Below, piece by piece: positions 1 to 7,760 of a DNA stretch of 64,000 nt. The DNA is taken from NCBI RefSeq assembly GCF_024220585.1, contig NZ_JAMXKF010000010.1:359-64358 (forward strand), given 5' to 3'. The DNA comes from Dyadobacter diqingensis (GTDB lineage Bacteria > Bacteroidota > Bacteroidia > Cytophagales > Spirosomataceae). The notes under the pieces were generated by a model. That model worked only from the letters and a program-made list of their open reading frames with translations, did no database searches and had not been told where the DNA came from. Each line of letters begins with the position of its first letter. Positions within the stretch are counted from its first letter, which is position 1. The translations under genes were made by a program, and so were the position numbers.

Positions 1-146
1 GTTTAAACTACGAATCTGAAATAGACAACCGTCTGTGACGGTTTTTGTTTGTAAATTTTTTCGACGCTTCCGTATACTTGAACTTACCGTCACAGACGGT
101 ATTTTATTTTATGTACGCAGTGGTCCTTCGGAACACTACGCACAAC
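1..146. repeat. RAYT-associated structured repeat, copy 1 (left end cut by window)
   Basis: This is a copy of the repeat found again at 4091-4618 and 14056-15352. It begins inside the first palindrome (GTTTAAACTACGAAT), continues with the hairpin ACCGTCTGTGACGGT, a spacer, the opposite hairpin ACCGTCACAGACGGT followed by ATTTTAT, and ends with a GTACGCAGTG...CACTACGCACAAC hairpin. The spacer and the CCTTCGG loop resemble the copies beside the transposase at 3488 rather than those of the distal array. The left part of the first palindrome lies outside the window. Confidence 0.9.
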
Positions 147-160
147 TATGACCGGATATA

Positions 161-847
161 TTAATTGCTGATAGCCACCATCTGACCTTGTATAACTTTT
201 GCCCGATCAGGAGAATTATAGGCAGTTTCGGAAATCTCGGCAAGAGCGGAGGCGTGTACATTGTTGCCAAGGCTGTAATAATGCTGAAAACTCATGATCA
301 GAGGTTTCCACTTGTCAGGATCAACGCGGTTGATTTGATTTTTCATCAGCAGGGATTCTTCAATATGCACATTTTGTATCCGTAATTCAAAGGTCACGAT
401 GCGGCCGCGCATGTCAATATCACCTTCCGCCAAACCGTGTACGGCTTCAACCACTGCTTCCATCTGAACCGGACATTCTTTGACTCTTGGCGGTAAAACT
501 GTTTCTGAAATTTGCCTGGTAAAACCGGCTATCTCAAATTTGTGTTCTTCAAACCGGTAACCGTTTGACGTTTTCCATAGTGGTACAGGATTAACACCGG
601 TGGTTTTGGCCAGTTTATTCACCTGGCTTACTTCATTGACGGACGGCAAATTCAAAACGCACTGCCTCGTACGCATCAGGTTTTTGACAGTTTGTGAGCT
701 GGCTCCTAAACCAATAACGCAACGCCAGCCAAGCCAGAATATGGAAGACATCGGGGCAAGATTATCCGTGCCGTTTTCATTTTTGCTACTGATGAGCACG
801 ACCGGTGTACCGAAGTATAAAATTGAAGGTTTGCTGTTGAGATGCAT
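161..847 (-). CDS. Flavin reductase-like / FMN-binding split-barrel protein
   Basis: A 228-residue cytosolic protein that looks like the flavin reductase-like (FMN-binding split barrel, DIM6/NTAB) family. The N-terminal part (about residues 8-60) has the typical run PVVLISS...NLAPMSSIFWLGW, where the fold binds FMN, followed by the CVLNLPS stretch that closes the barrel. Members reduce flavins with NAD(P)H or bind FMN as oxidoreductases; the substrate cannot be read here. It starts with ATG and has no signal peptide. The gene is single, reads toward repeat copy 1, and ends only 14 bases from it. The family call is by recognisable pattern; the exact reaction is unknown. Confidence 0.75.
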   Translation of the reverse strand: MHLNSKPSILYFGTPVVLISSKNENGTDNLAPMSSIFWLGWRCVIGLGASSQTVKNLMRTRQCVLNLPSVNEVSQVNKLAKTTGVNPVPLWKTSNGYRFEEHKFEIAGFTRQISETVLPPRVKECPVQMEAVVEAVHGLAEGDIDMRGRIVTFELRIQNVHIEESLLMKNQINRVDPDKWKPLIMSFQHYYSLGNNVHASALAEISETAYNSPDRAKVIQGQMVAISN

Positions 848-938
848 GCGGAATAGTTTATGAGGTTATCGATATCACAAAACTATTTTATTTGATTCGC
901 GGGTTAAACCTGATTCTTGCGTTGTTTGTTTTGGAGGT

Positions 939-1005
939 TCGGTCAGAGACCGATGACACTCGGGCGTAGTCTGGCGACTATGCCCAACGGGGGCTATACC
1001 CAGCC
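939..1005. repeat. REP-like cluster of three hairpins
   Basis: Three inverted repeats follow each other: TCGGTC-aga-GACCGA (939-953), GGGCGTAGTC-tggc-GACTATGCCC (962-985, one G-U type mismatch), and GGCT-atacccAGCC (about 991-1005). It is unrelated in sequence to the repeats at 1-146 and lies just past the 3' end of the ECF sigma gene. It could be a second REP-type element or a terminator-like structure. No second copy was found in the window. Confidence 0.5.
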
Positions 1006-1079
1006 TTATAACTGTCTAACATTACAACTTCCTCACATTGCTAATAGACTTAATATCATGACTATTATAAAAAAAGCGC

Positions 1080-2321
1080 TCAATTGGAAGTCAAATTTAA
1101 TCGCTCAATATTTCTGTTTATCGTTGTTTTATCAGCGTCTGAGCCGGCAAGTTTCAGTGCAGTTTCAAAATGAACTAGTGCTTTTTTATTATCGACATCG
1201 GTATATAGATTACCCAAGAGTGAATAATAAAAGTGATTATCGGTAAGGTCTAATTTTTCAGCTTCGATGATTGCTTCCTTTTTTCCATTGGTTTTTGCCA
1301 GCGCAAAGGTTCTGTTCAAAGCAGCGATAGGAGAGTATTCGAGGATAAGCAGGTGGTTGTAAAGCTGTAAGATGTTTTCCCACTTTTCGTTCGTGTCTTC
1401 TTTTTGTGTGTGCCAATAGGCTATGCCGGCCTCGAGATGATATTTTGATAATTGATTTCCGGTTGACGCCTTGTTTAGAAAAAAATGGCCCTGGTCGATC
1501 AGCTCCTGATTCCAAAGTGTTTCATCCTGATCCTGATACAAAATTATTTCACCATTTTCATTCATTCTTGCTTCAAAACGTGATGAATGGAAACTCATTA
1601 AGGCAAATAATGCATTTACAGCCGGGGTGTTGGTCCGGTCATTTTCAATCAAAAGGTAACACAAGCGCATGGCTTCTGCACAAAGATCTTTGCGTAAAAT
1701 CGTGTTTTGCGAGATGGAGTAATAACCTTCTGAAAACAGTAAATAAACGGTCGTTAAAACGGTCTCTAATCTGTTGTTGATATCTGCAATCGTGGGTTGT
1801 TCAATTTTTATGTTGGCCGTTTTTAGTTTCTCCTTTGCGCGATTTATTCTTTTATAGATAACTTCCTTATTGGTTATATAGGCATCAGCAATCTCCTGTA
1901 TCCCGAAACCGCACAGCAAATTCAGGGCAAGCGCAACCTGTGATTCGCTGGAAATGACGGGGTTGCAAACGGTGAAAATCATAGCCAGTTGGCTATCCGT
2001 TATGTTTTTGCGGGACAAGTCGATTTCAATTTCTTCTGTCTTTGGGGTATTATATTTTATTTCGGCCGAGAGTTTTTGCTCGAAAAGAGAATTTCGTTTC
2101 AGGTAGTTTTTGGTCTTATTTTTAGCCACCGTGTAGAGCCATGCGGTCGGGTTTTCTGGGAGTCCTTTTATAGCCCACGTTTCGGTCGCAGACAAAAATG
2201 TATCGCTTACAATGTCTTCTGCAATTTCGATATGTTCAATACCAAACAGGTAACAAAGCACGGCAACAATTTTCCGGTATTCGGTTCTGAATAAATGCGG
2301 CAAAAGTTCTCTATCTTTCAT
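1080..2321 (-). CDS. ECF42-type RNA polymerase sigma factor with C-terminal TPR-like extension
   Basis: Extracytoplasmic-function sigma factor of 413 residues, about twice the size of a minimal ECF sigma. The N-terminal 180 residues hold region 2 (a stretch around IEIAEDIVSDTFLSATETWAI and PTAWLYTVAKN) and region 4 (LLCGFGIQEIADAYITNKEVIYKRINRAKEKL, the DNA-binding helix-turn-helix). The remaining 230 residues are helical and TPR/SNF-like, as known for ECF42 factors, where the extension replaces a separate anti-sigma. I chose the ATG at 2319-2321, which starts MKDRELLP; a longer reading frame would run into the upstream DGPF gene and adds non-conserved residues. It is last in an operon with the DGPF/YCII gene (gap 55 nt) and an AhpD-like gene, the classic ECF42 context. 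Confidence 0.88.
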   Translation of the reverse strand: MKDRELLPHLFRTEYRKIVAVLCYLFGIEHIEIAEDIVSDTFLSATETWAIKGLPENPTAWLYTVAKNKTKNYLKRNSLFEQKLSAEIKYNTPKTEEIEIDLSRKNITDSQLAMIFTVCNPVISSESQVALALNLLCGFGIQEIADAYITNKEVIYKRINRAKEKLKTANIKIEQPTIADINNRLETVLTTVYLLFSEGYYSISQNTILRKDLCAEAMRLCYLLIENDRTNTPAVNALFALMSFHSSRFEARMNENGEIILYQDQDETLWNQELIDQGHFFLNKASTGNQLSKYHLEAGIAYWHTQKEDTNEKWENILQLYNHLLILEYSPIAALNRTFALAKTNGKKEAIIEAEKLDLTDNHFYYSLLGNLYTDVDNKKALVHFETALKLAGSDADKTTINRNIERLNLTSN

Positions 2322-2376
2322 GGGAGCAATATAACTGCCTTCGTGAACAATACAAAGGCAGTTATTTTTTTGCAGA

Positions 2377-2724
2377 CTATTCGGTCGGAACAGCCCTGCG
2401 TATTTCGACTTTTGCGCCCCACTGAATGATCGGGCAACCTTTTGCGATTTCCACAGCTTCATCATAGTCGCTGGCCCGGATGAGGATCATGCCTCCAATG
2501 GATTCTTTAATTTCGGCATACGGACCGTTGGTAACAACGTTATTCTGACTTACTACTCTGCCTTCGGATTCCCATCTTTTTGGCGGAGTAACCAGTTTGT
2601 TTTGAGCAGCAATTCCTCCGATCCAGTCCTGAAAGGGTTTTATTGCCGCCTGCATTTGCTCGGGAGATGGTTTGGCATCTTTGCTGGTCAGGTCCCTGTG
2701 AATCACGATTAGAAACTCGTTCAT
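2377..2724 (-). CDS. YCII-related DGPF-domain protein
   Basis: A 115-residue YCII/DGPF-family protein. The sequence has the pattern MxxFLIVIHRDL at the start, SPEQMQAAIKPFQDWIGGI in the middle, and the family signature TNGPYAEIKESIGGMILIRASDYDEAVEIAKGCP, in which the name-giving DGPF is here NGPY. The structure is a ferredoxin-like fold; function is uncertain but such genes are the standard partners and targets of ECF42 sigma factors. It sits 54 nt after the AhpD-like gene and 55 nt before the sigma gene, so the three are probably one transcript. It starts at ATG 2722-2724. Confidence 0.88.
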   Translation of the reverse strand: MNEFLIVIHRDLTSKDAKPSPEQMQAAIKPFQDWIGGIAAQNKLVTPPKRWESEGRVVSQNNVVTNGPYAEIKESIGGMILIRASDYDEAVEIAKGCPIIQWGAKVEIRRAVPTE

Positions 2725-2778
2725 TGTGGTTTAGTTTTAACTGTTATGAATGTATGGTGAATGTTTAGCTGAAAGTCA

Positions 2779-3231
2779 TCAACCGAATTGTCCTACCTGA
2801 TAAGTTCCGGGTTCGTTTGGAAATGCAAGGTTAATACGATTCCAGGTATTAATTGTTGTAATCGCCAGGGTCAGATCGATTAATTCTTCGTCAGAAAATT
2901 GTGCTTTTACTTCATGATAGGCCTCATCGGGCACATGGCATTTCGTTACGGCTTCTGCCCAGCCCAGCGCGGCTCTCTCCCGCTCGGTGTAATAGGGAGT
3001 TTCGCGCCAGGCACTCAACCCGTATAACCGCTGTTCCGTTTCGCCTTTGGCGCGGGCGTCTTTGGAGTGCATATCCAGGCAATAAGCGCAGCTGTTGATT
3101 TGTGAAACCCTAAAATAAATCAGTTCCAAAAGGTTTATTTCAACCGGCGATTTTTTCAAATAACCACCAATACCGTAAAGTGCTTTTAAAGCGTTTTGTC
3201 CTTTCTGATGGACGTTGATTCTTTGTTCCAT
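2779..3231 (-). CDS. Carboxymuconolactone decarboxylase / AhpD-family protein
   Basis: A 150-residue protein of the carboxymuconolactone decarboxylase/AhpD family. Residues 35-70 hold the redox motif CAYCLDMH, a CxxC followed by histidine, in the setting LIYFRVSQINSCAYCLDMHSKDARAKGE, as in AhpD-like alkylhydroperoxidases. The family uses the two cysteines in peroxide or disulfide chemistry; the substrate here is not known. It has no signal peptide, so it should act in the cytosol. It is first in the predicted operon with the DGPF protein and ECF42 sigma factor, which suggests the unit answers oxidative or electrophile stress; that role is inference. Confidence 0.87.
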   Translation of the reverse strand: MEQRINVHQKGQNALKALYGIGGYLKKSPVEINLLELIYFRVSQINSCAYCLDMHSKDARAKGETEQRLYGLSAWRETPYYTERERAALGWAEAVTKCHVPDEAYHEVKAQFSDEELIDLTLAITTINTWNRINLAFPNEPGTYQVGQFG

Positions 3232-3461
3232 TTTGTTGAAAATTAATTGTTAAAAACTAATGACAATCGGATTTTCAGTTCTGGACAAAGTTGAAGAAAT
3301 ATTTTTCTGATAATCTGATATTTTTTTTCAATGATGAGTTTATTGTTGTTTTTTCTTTTGATTATCAGTTGTTTATTGAGATTGATAATCCGTTACTTTA
3401 TTTTTTATTTCAATAAATAAATATGGTAATGCCTGTTGTGACGGCTGATCAAAGTCCGCGT

Positions 3462-3491
3462 CCATAGTTTAAAAAACCAAAGAGACTATGG
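3462..3491 (+). promoter_or_regulatory. Inverted repeat enclosing the RAYT start codon
   Basis: CCATAGT (3462-3468) and ACTATGG (3485-3491) are perfect inverse complements separated by 16 bases. The right arm contains the ATG of the transposase gene at 3488. In the mRNA the start codon and its upstream region would be paired, which could limit translation. The left arm continues as CCATAGTTTAAA, similar to the TAGTTTAAA core of the first palindrome of the nearby repeats. Confidence 0.55.
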
Positions 3492-4042
3492 CTTTTGCAC
3501 GAAGAATAACAAATCCGGAAGCATTGTATTTTGTTACATTCGCAACGGTTCAATGGGTTGATGTGTTTAGTCGAAGTAACTACACCGACATATTGCTGGA
3601 TAGTTTAAGATATTGTCAAAAAGAAAAAGGATTAAGGATTCATGGCTGGTGCATCATGTCAAACCACGTACATCTGATCATTTCGACAAAGGTGGGACAT
3701 CATCCATCGGATGTATTACGTGATCTCAAAAAATTCACATCCAAACAAATTGTGGCTGCGATTGAGGATAAAAATTTGCCGGAAAGCAGGAGGGGGTGGA
3801 TGTTATGGCTGTTTCGTAAAGCAGGGGAGGCAAATTCTAAAAATACATTTTATCAGTTCTGGCAGCAGGACAATCATCCGATAGAAATATTCAGCAATAA
3901 ATTCATCGACCAGAAATTAGCCTATATCCACGAAAATCCTGTCAAGTCAGGCCTGGTAGACGAGCCCTGGGAGTATCGGTATTCGTCAGCAAGAGATTAT
4001 ATGTGTAACAAAAAGGGACTTCTCGAAGTTGAATTACTGTGA
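3488..4042 (+). CDS. REP-associated tyrosine transposase (RAYT, Y1 HUH family)
   Basis: A 184-residue single-strand DNA transposase of the IS200-like Y1 family. The HUH metal-binding motif is H60-V61-H62 in WCIMSNHVHLII, and the probable nucleophile is Tyr146 in YIHENPVKSGLV, followed by the W-EYRYSSARDY signature typical of RAYTs. Such proteins cut and move REP-type hairpin elements rather than a whole insertion sequence. It stands alone, with no IS-like terminal inverted repeats, and three repeat units begin 49 bases after its stop codon; further units lie at 1-146 and 14056-15352. Its length fits the family and nothing appears broken. The start codon lies in an inverted repeat (3462-3491), a possible brake on expression. 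Identification is firm; that it acts on these repeats is inference. Confidence 0.93.
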   Translation: MAFARRITNPEALYFVTFATVQWVDVFSRSNYTDILLDSLRYCQKEKGLRIHGWCIMSNHVHLIISTKVGHHPSDVLRDLKKFTSKQIVAAIEDKNLPESRRGWMLWLFRKAGEANSKNTFYQFWQQDNHPIEIFSNKFIDQKLAYIHENPVKSGLVDEPWEYRYSSARDYMCNKKGLLEVELL

Positions 4043-4090
4043 TCTGACTTCGTGAAAAGTTGTAATAATGCTGACGTAATGGTATTGATG

Positions 4091-4243
4091 TTATTCGTAG
4101 TTTAAACTACGAATTCAAAATAAATAGCCGTCTGTGACGGTTTTGATTGACGGTTTTTCTGATATTATCGAGGCCTGGGTTTACCGTCACAGACGGTATT
4201 TTATGTTAGGTACGCAGTGTCCCTTCGGAACACTACGCACAAC
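4091..4243. repeat. RAYT-associated structured repeat, copy 2
   Basis: A complete unit begins 49 bases after the transposase gene. Its parts in order are the palindrome around CGTAGTTTAAACTACG, hairpin GCCGTCTGTGACGGT, a 40-base spacer rich in T (TTTTTCTGATATTATCGA), the reverse-complement hairpin ACCGTCACAGACGGTATTTTAT, and the hairpin TACGCAGTGTCCCTTCGGAACACTACGC. One base at the start of hairpin B (G for A) is changed relative to its sisters. Confidence 0.93.
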
Positions 4244-4249
4244 ACAGAG

Positions 4250-4402
4250 TTATTCGTAGTTTAAACTACGAATTTGAAATGAACAACCGTCTGTGACGGT
4301 TTTGTTTGACGCCTTTTCTGATATTATCGATACGTGGGTTTGCCGTCATAGACGGTATTTTATTTTCGGTACGCAGTGTCCCTTCGGAACACCGCGCACA
4401 AC
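4250..4402. repeat. RAYT-associated structured repeat, copy 3
   Basis: Second unit of the cluster next to the transposase, six bases after copy 2, with the same order of palindrome, B hairpins and terminal C hairpin. The right B hairpin has a change (ACCGTCAC becomes GCCGTCAT) and the C hairpin reads CACCGCGCAC instead of CACTACGCAC, so this copy is drifting. Confidence 0.92.
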
Positions 4403-4410
4403 ATAGAGAG

Positions 4411-4618
4411 TTATTCGTAGTTTAAACTACGAATTCAAAATAAATTACCGTCTGTGACGGTTTTGTTTGACAGTTTTTCTGATATTATCTATACTTGGAT
4501 TTACCGTCTGTGACGGTTTTGTTTGACGGCTTTGCGATATTATTGATACCTGGACTTACCGTCACAGACGGTATTTTATGTTACGTACGCAGTGTCCCTT
4601 TGGAACACTACGCACAAC
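4411..4618. repeat. RAYT-associated structured repeat, copy 4, with internal duplication
   Basis: Third unit of the local cluster. It is about 55 bases longer than its neighbours because the segment ACCGTCTGTGACGGTTTTGTTTGAC plus spacer occurs twice (4446 and 4503). The unit therefore has two left-type B hairpins and one right-type B hairpin before the terminal C hairpin that ends at 4618. The duplication may be a slippage or transposition footprint. Confidence 0.9.
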
Positions 4619-4651
4619 TGAGGAACTGACTCAACAAAGTACAGTAAACAC

Positions 4652-5362
4652 TTATAAGTCGTCGCTAAAATTTCTGGCTAGCCTAAATCCGAGATCATCA
4701 ATTTTGAAGGAAGTTGGATGGCTGCGTCTGCGATTGGTGGCCATACAGCCGCGTTCGTCGTCACACCAACCACCTCCGCGGAAAATTCGGTAGGAGCCAT
4801 AGACCGTTTCGTCATAAATATCCGAACACCATTCCCAAACATTGCCGAGCATATCATACAATCCCCAGGCATTTGGTTGCTTTGTTCCTACCTCCTGTGT
4901 TGTGCCCGCTGAATTCTCTTTATACCAGGCAATCGCGTCAATTTCGCCATATCTGACTCCGGTGGTTCCTGCTTTGCAGGCGTATTCCCATTCGGCCTCC
5001 GTCGGAAGCCGGTATCCGTTTGCTGTCGGGTTAAACGTAATGTTGTCATCTGTATCCGATATGGAGTAGCAGATTTTTAAGCCTGCTTTTTCAGAAAGTA
5101 AATTACAGAAGCTGGCAGCATCTTTCCACGAAATGCTCTCAACGGGGCAGTTTGTATTCGTGAAATAAGCCGGGGAGTCCCCGGTGATATTGAAGTATAG
5201 CGACTGGGTAACGGCGTAGGGGGATATCAGAAAGGGCTGAATCCCGACTGTCCATTGTCGTTTTATTCTGTCATCCCTTAATGTGATTTCGCCACCCGGA
5301 ATAGAAACCATCTGGCTGTCGATCACCTGGATTTCGGAAATGCTATTAACAAATTGATTCAT
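4652..5362 (-). CDS. SUMF1/formylglycine-generating-enzyme-fold protein
   Basis: A 236-residue protein with the FGE-sulfatase (SUMF1) fold. Recognisable blocks are MVSIPGGEITL (residues 18-28), the YAVTQSLYF segment, NGYRLPTEAEWEYACKAG, NAWGLYDMLGNVWEWCSD and RIFRGGGWCDDERG...LGFRLAR. The family includes true formylglycine-generating enzymes and many look-alikes such as EgtB-type and accessory enzymes. Two cysteines occur in the GGGWCDDERGC segment, but not with the spacing of the active pair I know from FGE, and no sulfatase is nearby, so sulfatase activation is doubtful. No signal peptide is visible. It reads toward repeat copy 4. Fold is confident; role is unknown. Confidence 0.82.
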   Translation of the reverse strand: MNQFVNSISEIQVIDSQMVSIPGGEITLRDDRIKRQWTVGIQPFLISPYAVTQSLYFNITGDSPAYFTNTNCPVESISWKDAASFCNLLSEKAGLKICYSISDTDDNITFNPTANGYRLPTEAEWEYACKAGTTGVRYGEIDAIAWYKENSAGTTQEVGTKQPNAWGLYDMLGNVWEWCSDIYDETVYGSYRIFRGGGWCDDERGCMATNRRRSHPTSFKIDDLGFRLARNFSDDL

Positions 5363-5460
5363 TGGCTAATTTTTTTTCTCAAATATAGCAATTCGTTTGG
5401 CCGGGGATGGTCGATGCTAACTTTTATAACGAAACTTAAACCAGGCTGGCCGTTTGCAGA

Positions 5461-6267
5461 TCAGATTCCACCCACAATGCCCATCACCAATACCGCCGCA
5501 TTTTCTGCCGCAATTTGGTAAAAGTTTTTGATGTCAGACGAGGCCTTTTTGTTGGCGTTGTCGCTTAGGCTCCGGATAATAAGAAATGGTACTTTTTGCT
5601 GATAACAGGTCTGCGCTATGGCTGCACCTTCCATTTCGGTCGCGGCTGCGTTCAAATCTTTTCGTAATCGCTGTGTGGCAATTTCTGAGGCTACAAATAC
5701 GTCGCCGGTAACGATAATGCCTTTGATAACAGCAGGGAAAAAGCTGCCATTTTCGCGTTTAACTTTTTCAAATGTTAAATCTTTTGATATTTGTATTGCT
5801 TTCTGAACCAGTACCGAGTCACAGTTGAAAATAACCGGATTCTCAGTCATATCCGATGGGTTTTTTGTAGGCGTGTAAATCATGCCGGAGTCCTCAATCG
5901 TGCCATAATCATGGTAAGCCACCTGTGTTCCGATGACGATATCGCCCGGTAGCAAAGCAGGGTCAATGCCACCTGCTATACCCGAAAACACAATCTCACG
6001 AGGTTTAAAATGCTCAATCAGCAGGGTTGTTGTGATGGCTGCATTTACTTTACCGATTCCCGTTTGCGCAAGCACAATTTTTCTGCCGTTCAGTTTGCCT
6101 TTTGTAAATCGGATCTGGGCAATTACCGTGTCTTTCGGGTTTGTCATTTTACTTCGAAGCAACACAAGTTCCGGAGGAAAAGCGCCGAGAATACCGGTGA
6201 TATCCTGGGCGAAAATAGGTGCATGCGTAATAAAAATCAGGAATGATAACAGGAAAATTTTTTTCAT
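5461..6267 (-). CDS. Exported 5'-methylthioadenosine/S-adenosylhomocysteine nucleosidase
   Basis: A 268-residue nucleosidase of the MTAN/purine phosphorylase family, which cleaves adenine from methylthioadenosine or S-adenosylhomocysteine. Residues 1-20 are a signal peptide ending in FAQ. The mature part begins GILGAF-PPE like cytosolic MTAN. The three residues known to be catalytic in the E. coli enzyme have counterparts: Glu33, Glu213 (in TEMEGAA) and Asp236 (in RSLSDNA), with the same 23-residue spacing between the last two. The family is normally cytosolic, so periplasmic export is unusual. The gene begins 7 nt after the NCS2 purine permease gene, which points to a joint salvage role: adenine released outside the inner membrane, then imported. 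That link is inference. Confidence 0.87.
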   Translation of the reverse strand: MKKIFLLSFLIFITHAPIFAQDITGILGAFPPELVLLRSKMTNPKDTVIAQIRFTKGKLNGRKIVLAQTGIGKVNAAITTTLLIEHFKPREIVFSGIAGGIDPALLPGDIVIGTQVAYHDYGTIEDSGMIYTPTKNPSDMTENPVIFNCDSVLVQKAIQISKDLTFEKVKRENGSFFPAVIKGIIVTGDVFVASEIATQRLRKDLNAAATEMEGAAIAQTCYQQKVPFLIIRSLSDNANKKASSDIKNFYQIAAENAAVLVMGIVGGI

Positions 6268-6274
6268 AAATTGT

Positions 6275-7603
6275 TTACAAGATTAGGGCCAGAATGGCAA
6301 AAATATCGATAATCCAGAGCGCCAGGCTTATTTGTCTGGTTTTTCCTGTCGCGATGTGCAGGATCGTCCAGCTTAAAAATCCCCAGATAATGCCTTGTGT
6401 AATCGAATAGGTGAAGGGAATGAGAACCATGGCGAGAAATGCCGGAAAGGCTTCGTCGAGCTGCTGCCAGTTTATTTTCACAACCGGTTTCATCATAAAA
6501 ACACCAACCAGAACCAACGCGGGAGCTGTGGCAATGGCAGGAACCGCGCTGATCAGAGGAGACAAGAATAAAAACGGTAAAAACAAAGCGGCACCCACCA
6601 TGGCAGTGAGGCCGGTTTTACCTCCTTGTTCAATACCAACGGCCGATTCAATGTAGGCGGTACCGGGGCTGCTGCCCGTCAGGCCGGCAATGGTGGTGGA
6701 AAATGCATCAACGATCAGGGATTTTTGGATATTTCTAGGCTCTCCGTTTTCGTCCAGCAGATTGGCTGCTTCCGCAAGTCCGACGAAAGTGGACAGGCTG
6801 TCAAACATGTCGGTAAAGACAAACGCGAGGATGATAGGAGCGAGGCTCCACTTCAAAGAATTTACCAGATCCAGTTGAAACAAAAGGCTAAAATCCGGTT
6901 TGGCAACAAGCTGGTTAATGGTGATCACAGTTTCTGTGCCGCCCCAATATCTCCCGATTGGCCATGCAAGCAGACTCGTGAGCACGATACCGATCAGGAT
7001 GCTCCCTTTTACATTTTTAATCAACAGGATAACGGTGATCAGTAAACCCGCCAGAAATGTGAGCGTCGATACATTCAATTTCCCAAGTCCCACCATCGTA
7101 GCCGGATTTGCAACAATAAATTTTGCATTGGCAAAACCAATCAGCGTGATGAATAAGCCTATTCCGGATGCGATGGCATAGCGAAGCGGTTTGGGAATAG
7201 CTTTGACAATATAGGAACGGATGTTGAAGACAGATAAAAGCAGAAAAAATATTCCTGACCAAAACACAGTGCCTAAGGCAACCTGCCAGCTCAGCTTTTC
7301 GGTAAAGACGGCCGTAAAGGTAAAAAATGCATTTAAACCCATTCCGGGTGCAACCAATATGGGGTTATTTGCATACCAGCCCATCATAAAACTACTGAAA
7401 AATGAAACGAGAATGGTTGCAGTCAGCACCGCTGAAAAGGGCATTCCGGTCTGGCTTAAAATGGATGGGTTCACCACGATAATATAGGCCGTGGCTAAAA
7501 ATGACGAAACGCCGGCAAGAATTTCAGTGGAAACGGTGGTATTATTTTCTTTTAATCCGGAGACGGAAAACATAGCGTTGGGGTTTCTTTCAAATATATT
7601 CAT
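6275..7603 (-). CDS. NCS2/AzgA-family purine permease
   Basis: A 442-residue inner-membrane transporter of the AzgA-like branch of the NCS2 nucleobase permeases (adenine, guanine or hypoxanthine with protons). It is hydrophobic throughout, with about 12-14 membrane segments. Family marks are NPSILSQTGMPFSAVLTATILVSF near the start, the NPILVAPGMGLNAFF segment (residues 80-95), VFTDMFDSLSTFVGLAEAANLLD, and GSSPGTAYIESAVGIEQGGKTGLTAMV, the conserved substrate-site loops. It starts at ATG 7601-7603 and is followed after 7 nt by the exported nucleosidase, with which it likely forms one operon. A structured repeat-like element (7761-7889) lies in its upstream region. The exact base transported is not readable. 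Confidence 0.9.
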   Translation of the reverse strand: MNIFERNPNAMFSVSGLKENNTTVSTEILAGVSSFLATAYIIVVNPSILSQTGMPFSAVLTATILVSFFSSFMMGWYANNPILVAPGMGLNAFFTFTAVFTEKLSWQVALGTVFWSGIFFLLLSVFNIRSYIVKAIPKPLRYAIASGIGLFITLIGFANAKFIVANPATMVGLGKLNVSTLTFLAGLLITVILLIKNVKGSILIGIVLTSLLAWPIGRYWGGTETVITINQLVAKPDFSLLFQLDLVNSLKWSLAPIILAFVFTDMFDSLSTFVGLAEAANLLDENGEPRNIQKSLIVDAFSTTIAGLTGSSPGTAYIESAVGIEQGGKTGLTAMVGAALFLPFLFLSPLISAVPAIATAPALVLVGVFMMKPVVKINWQQLDEAFPAFLAMVLIPFTYSITQGIIWGFLSWTILHIATGKTRQISLALWIIDIFAILALIL

Positions 7604-7760
7604 TAACCCGCGTTTTTAAAAATTGATGTCGAGGGGTTGTCATCGCTTGTTCGTTGTTTTATATTTTTCCAGCTGTGAATACCATGCGGGGACGATCTTG
7701 ATGGTTTTAAGAGAATAAATTTTAATGTTTGTATGGCAGAATCAGGCGGCATCGCCGTTT

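Noticed and set aside
2322..2465. Upstream extension of the ECF42 sigma gene
   Set aside because: The added 48 residues overlap the DGPF gene and are out of character for the sigma N terminus; the ATG at 2319-2321 gives the usual start.
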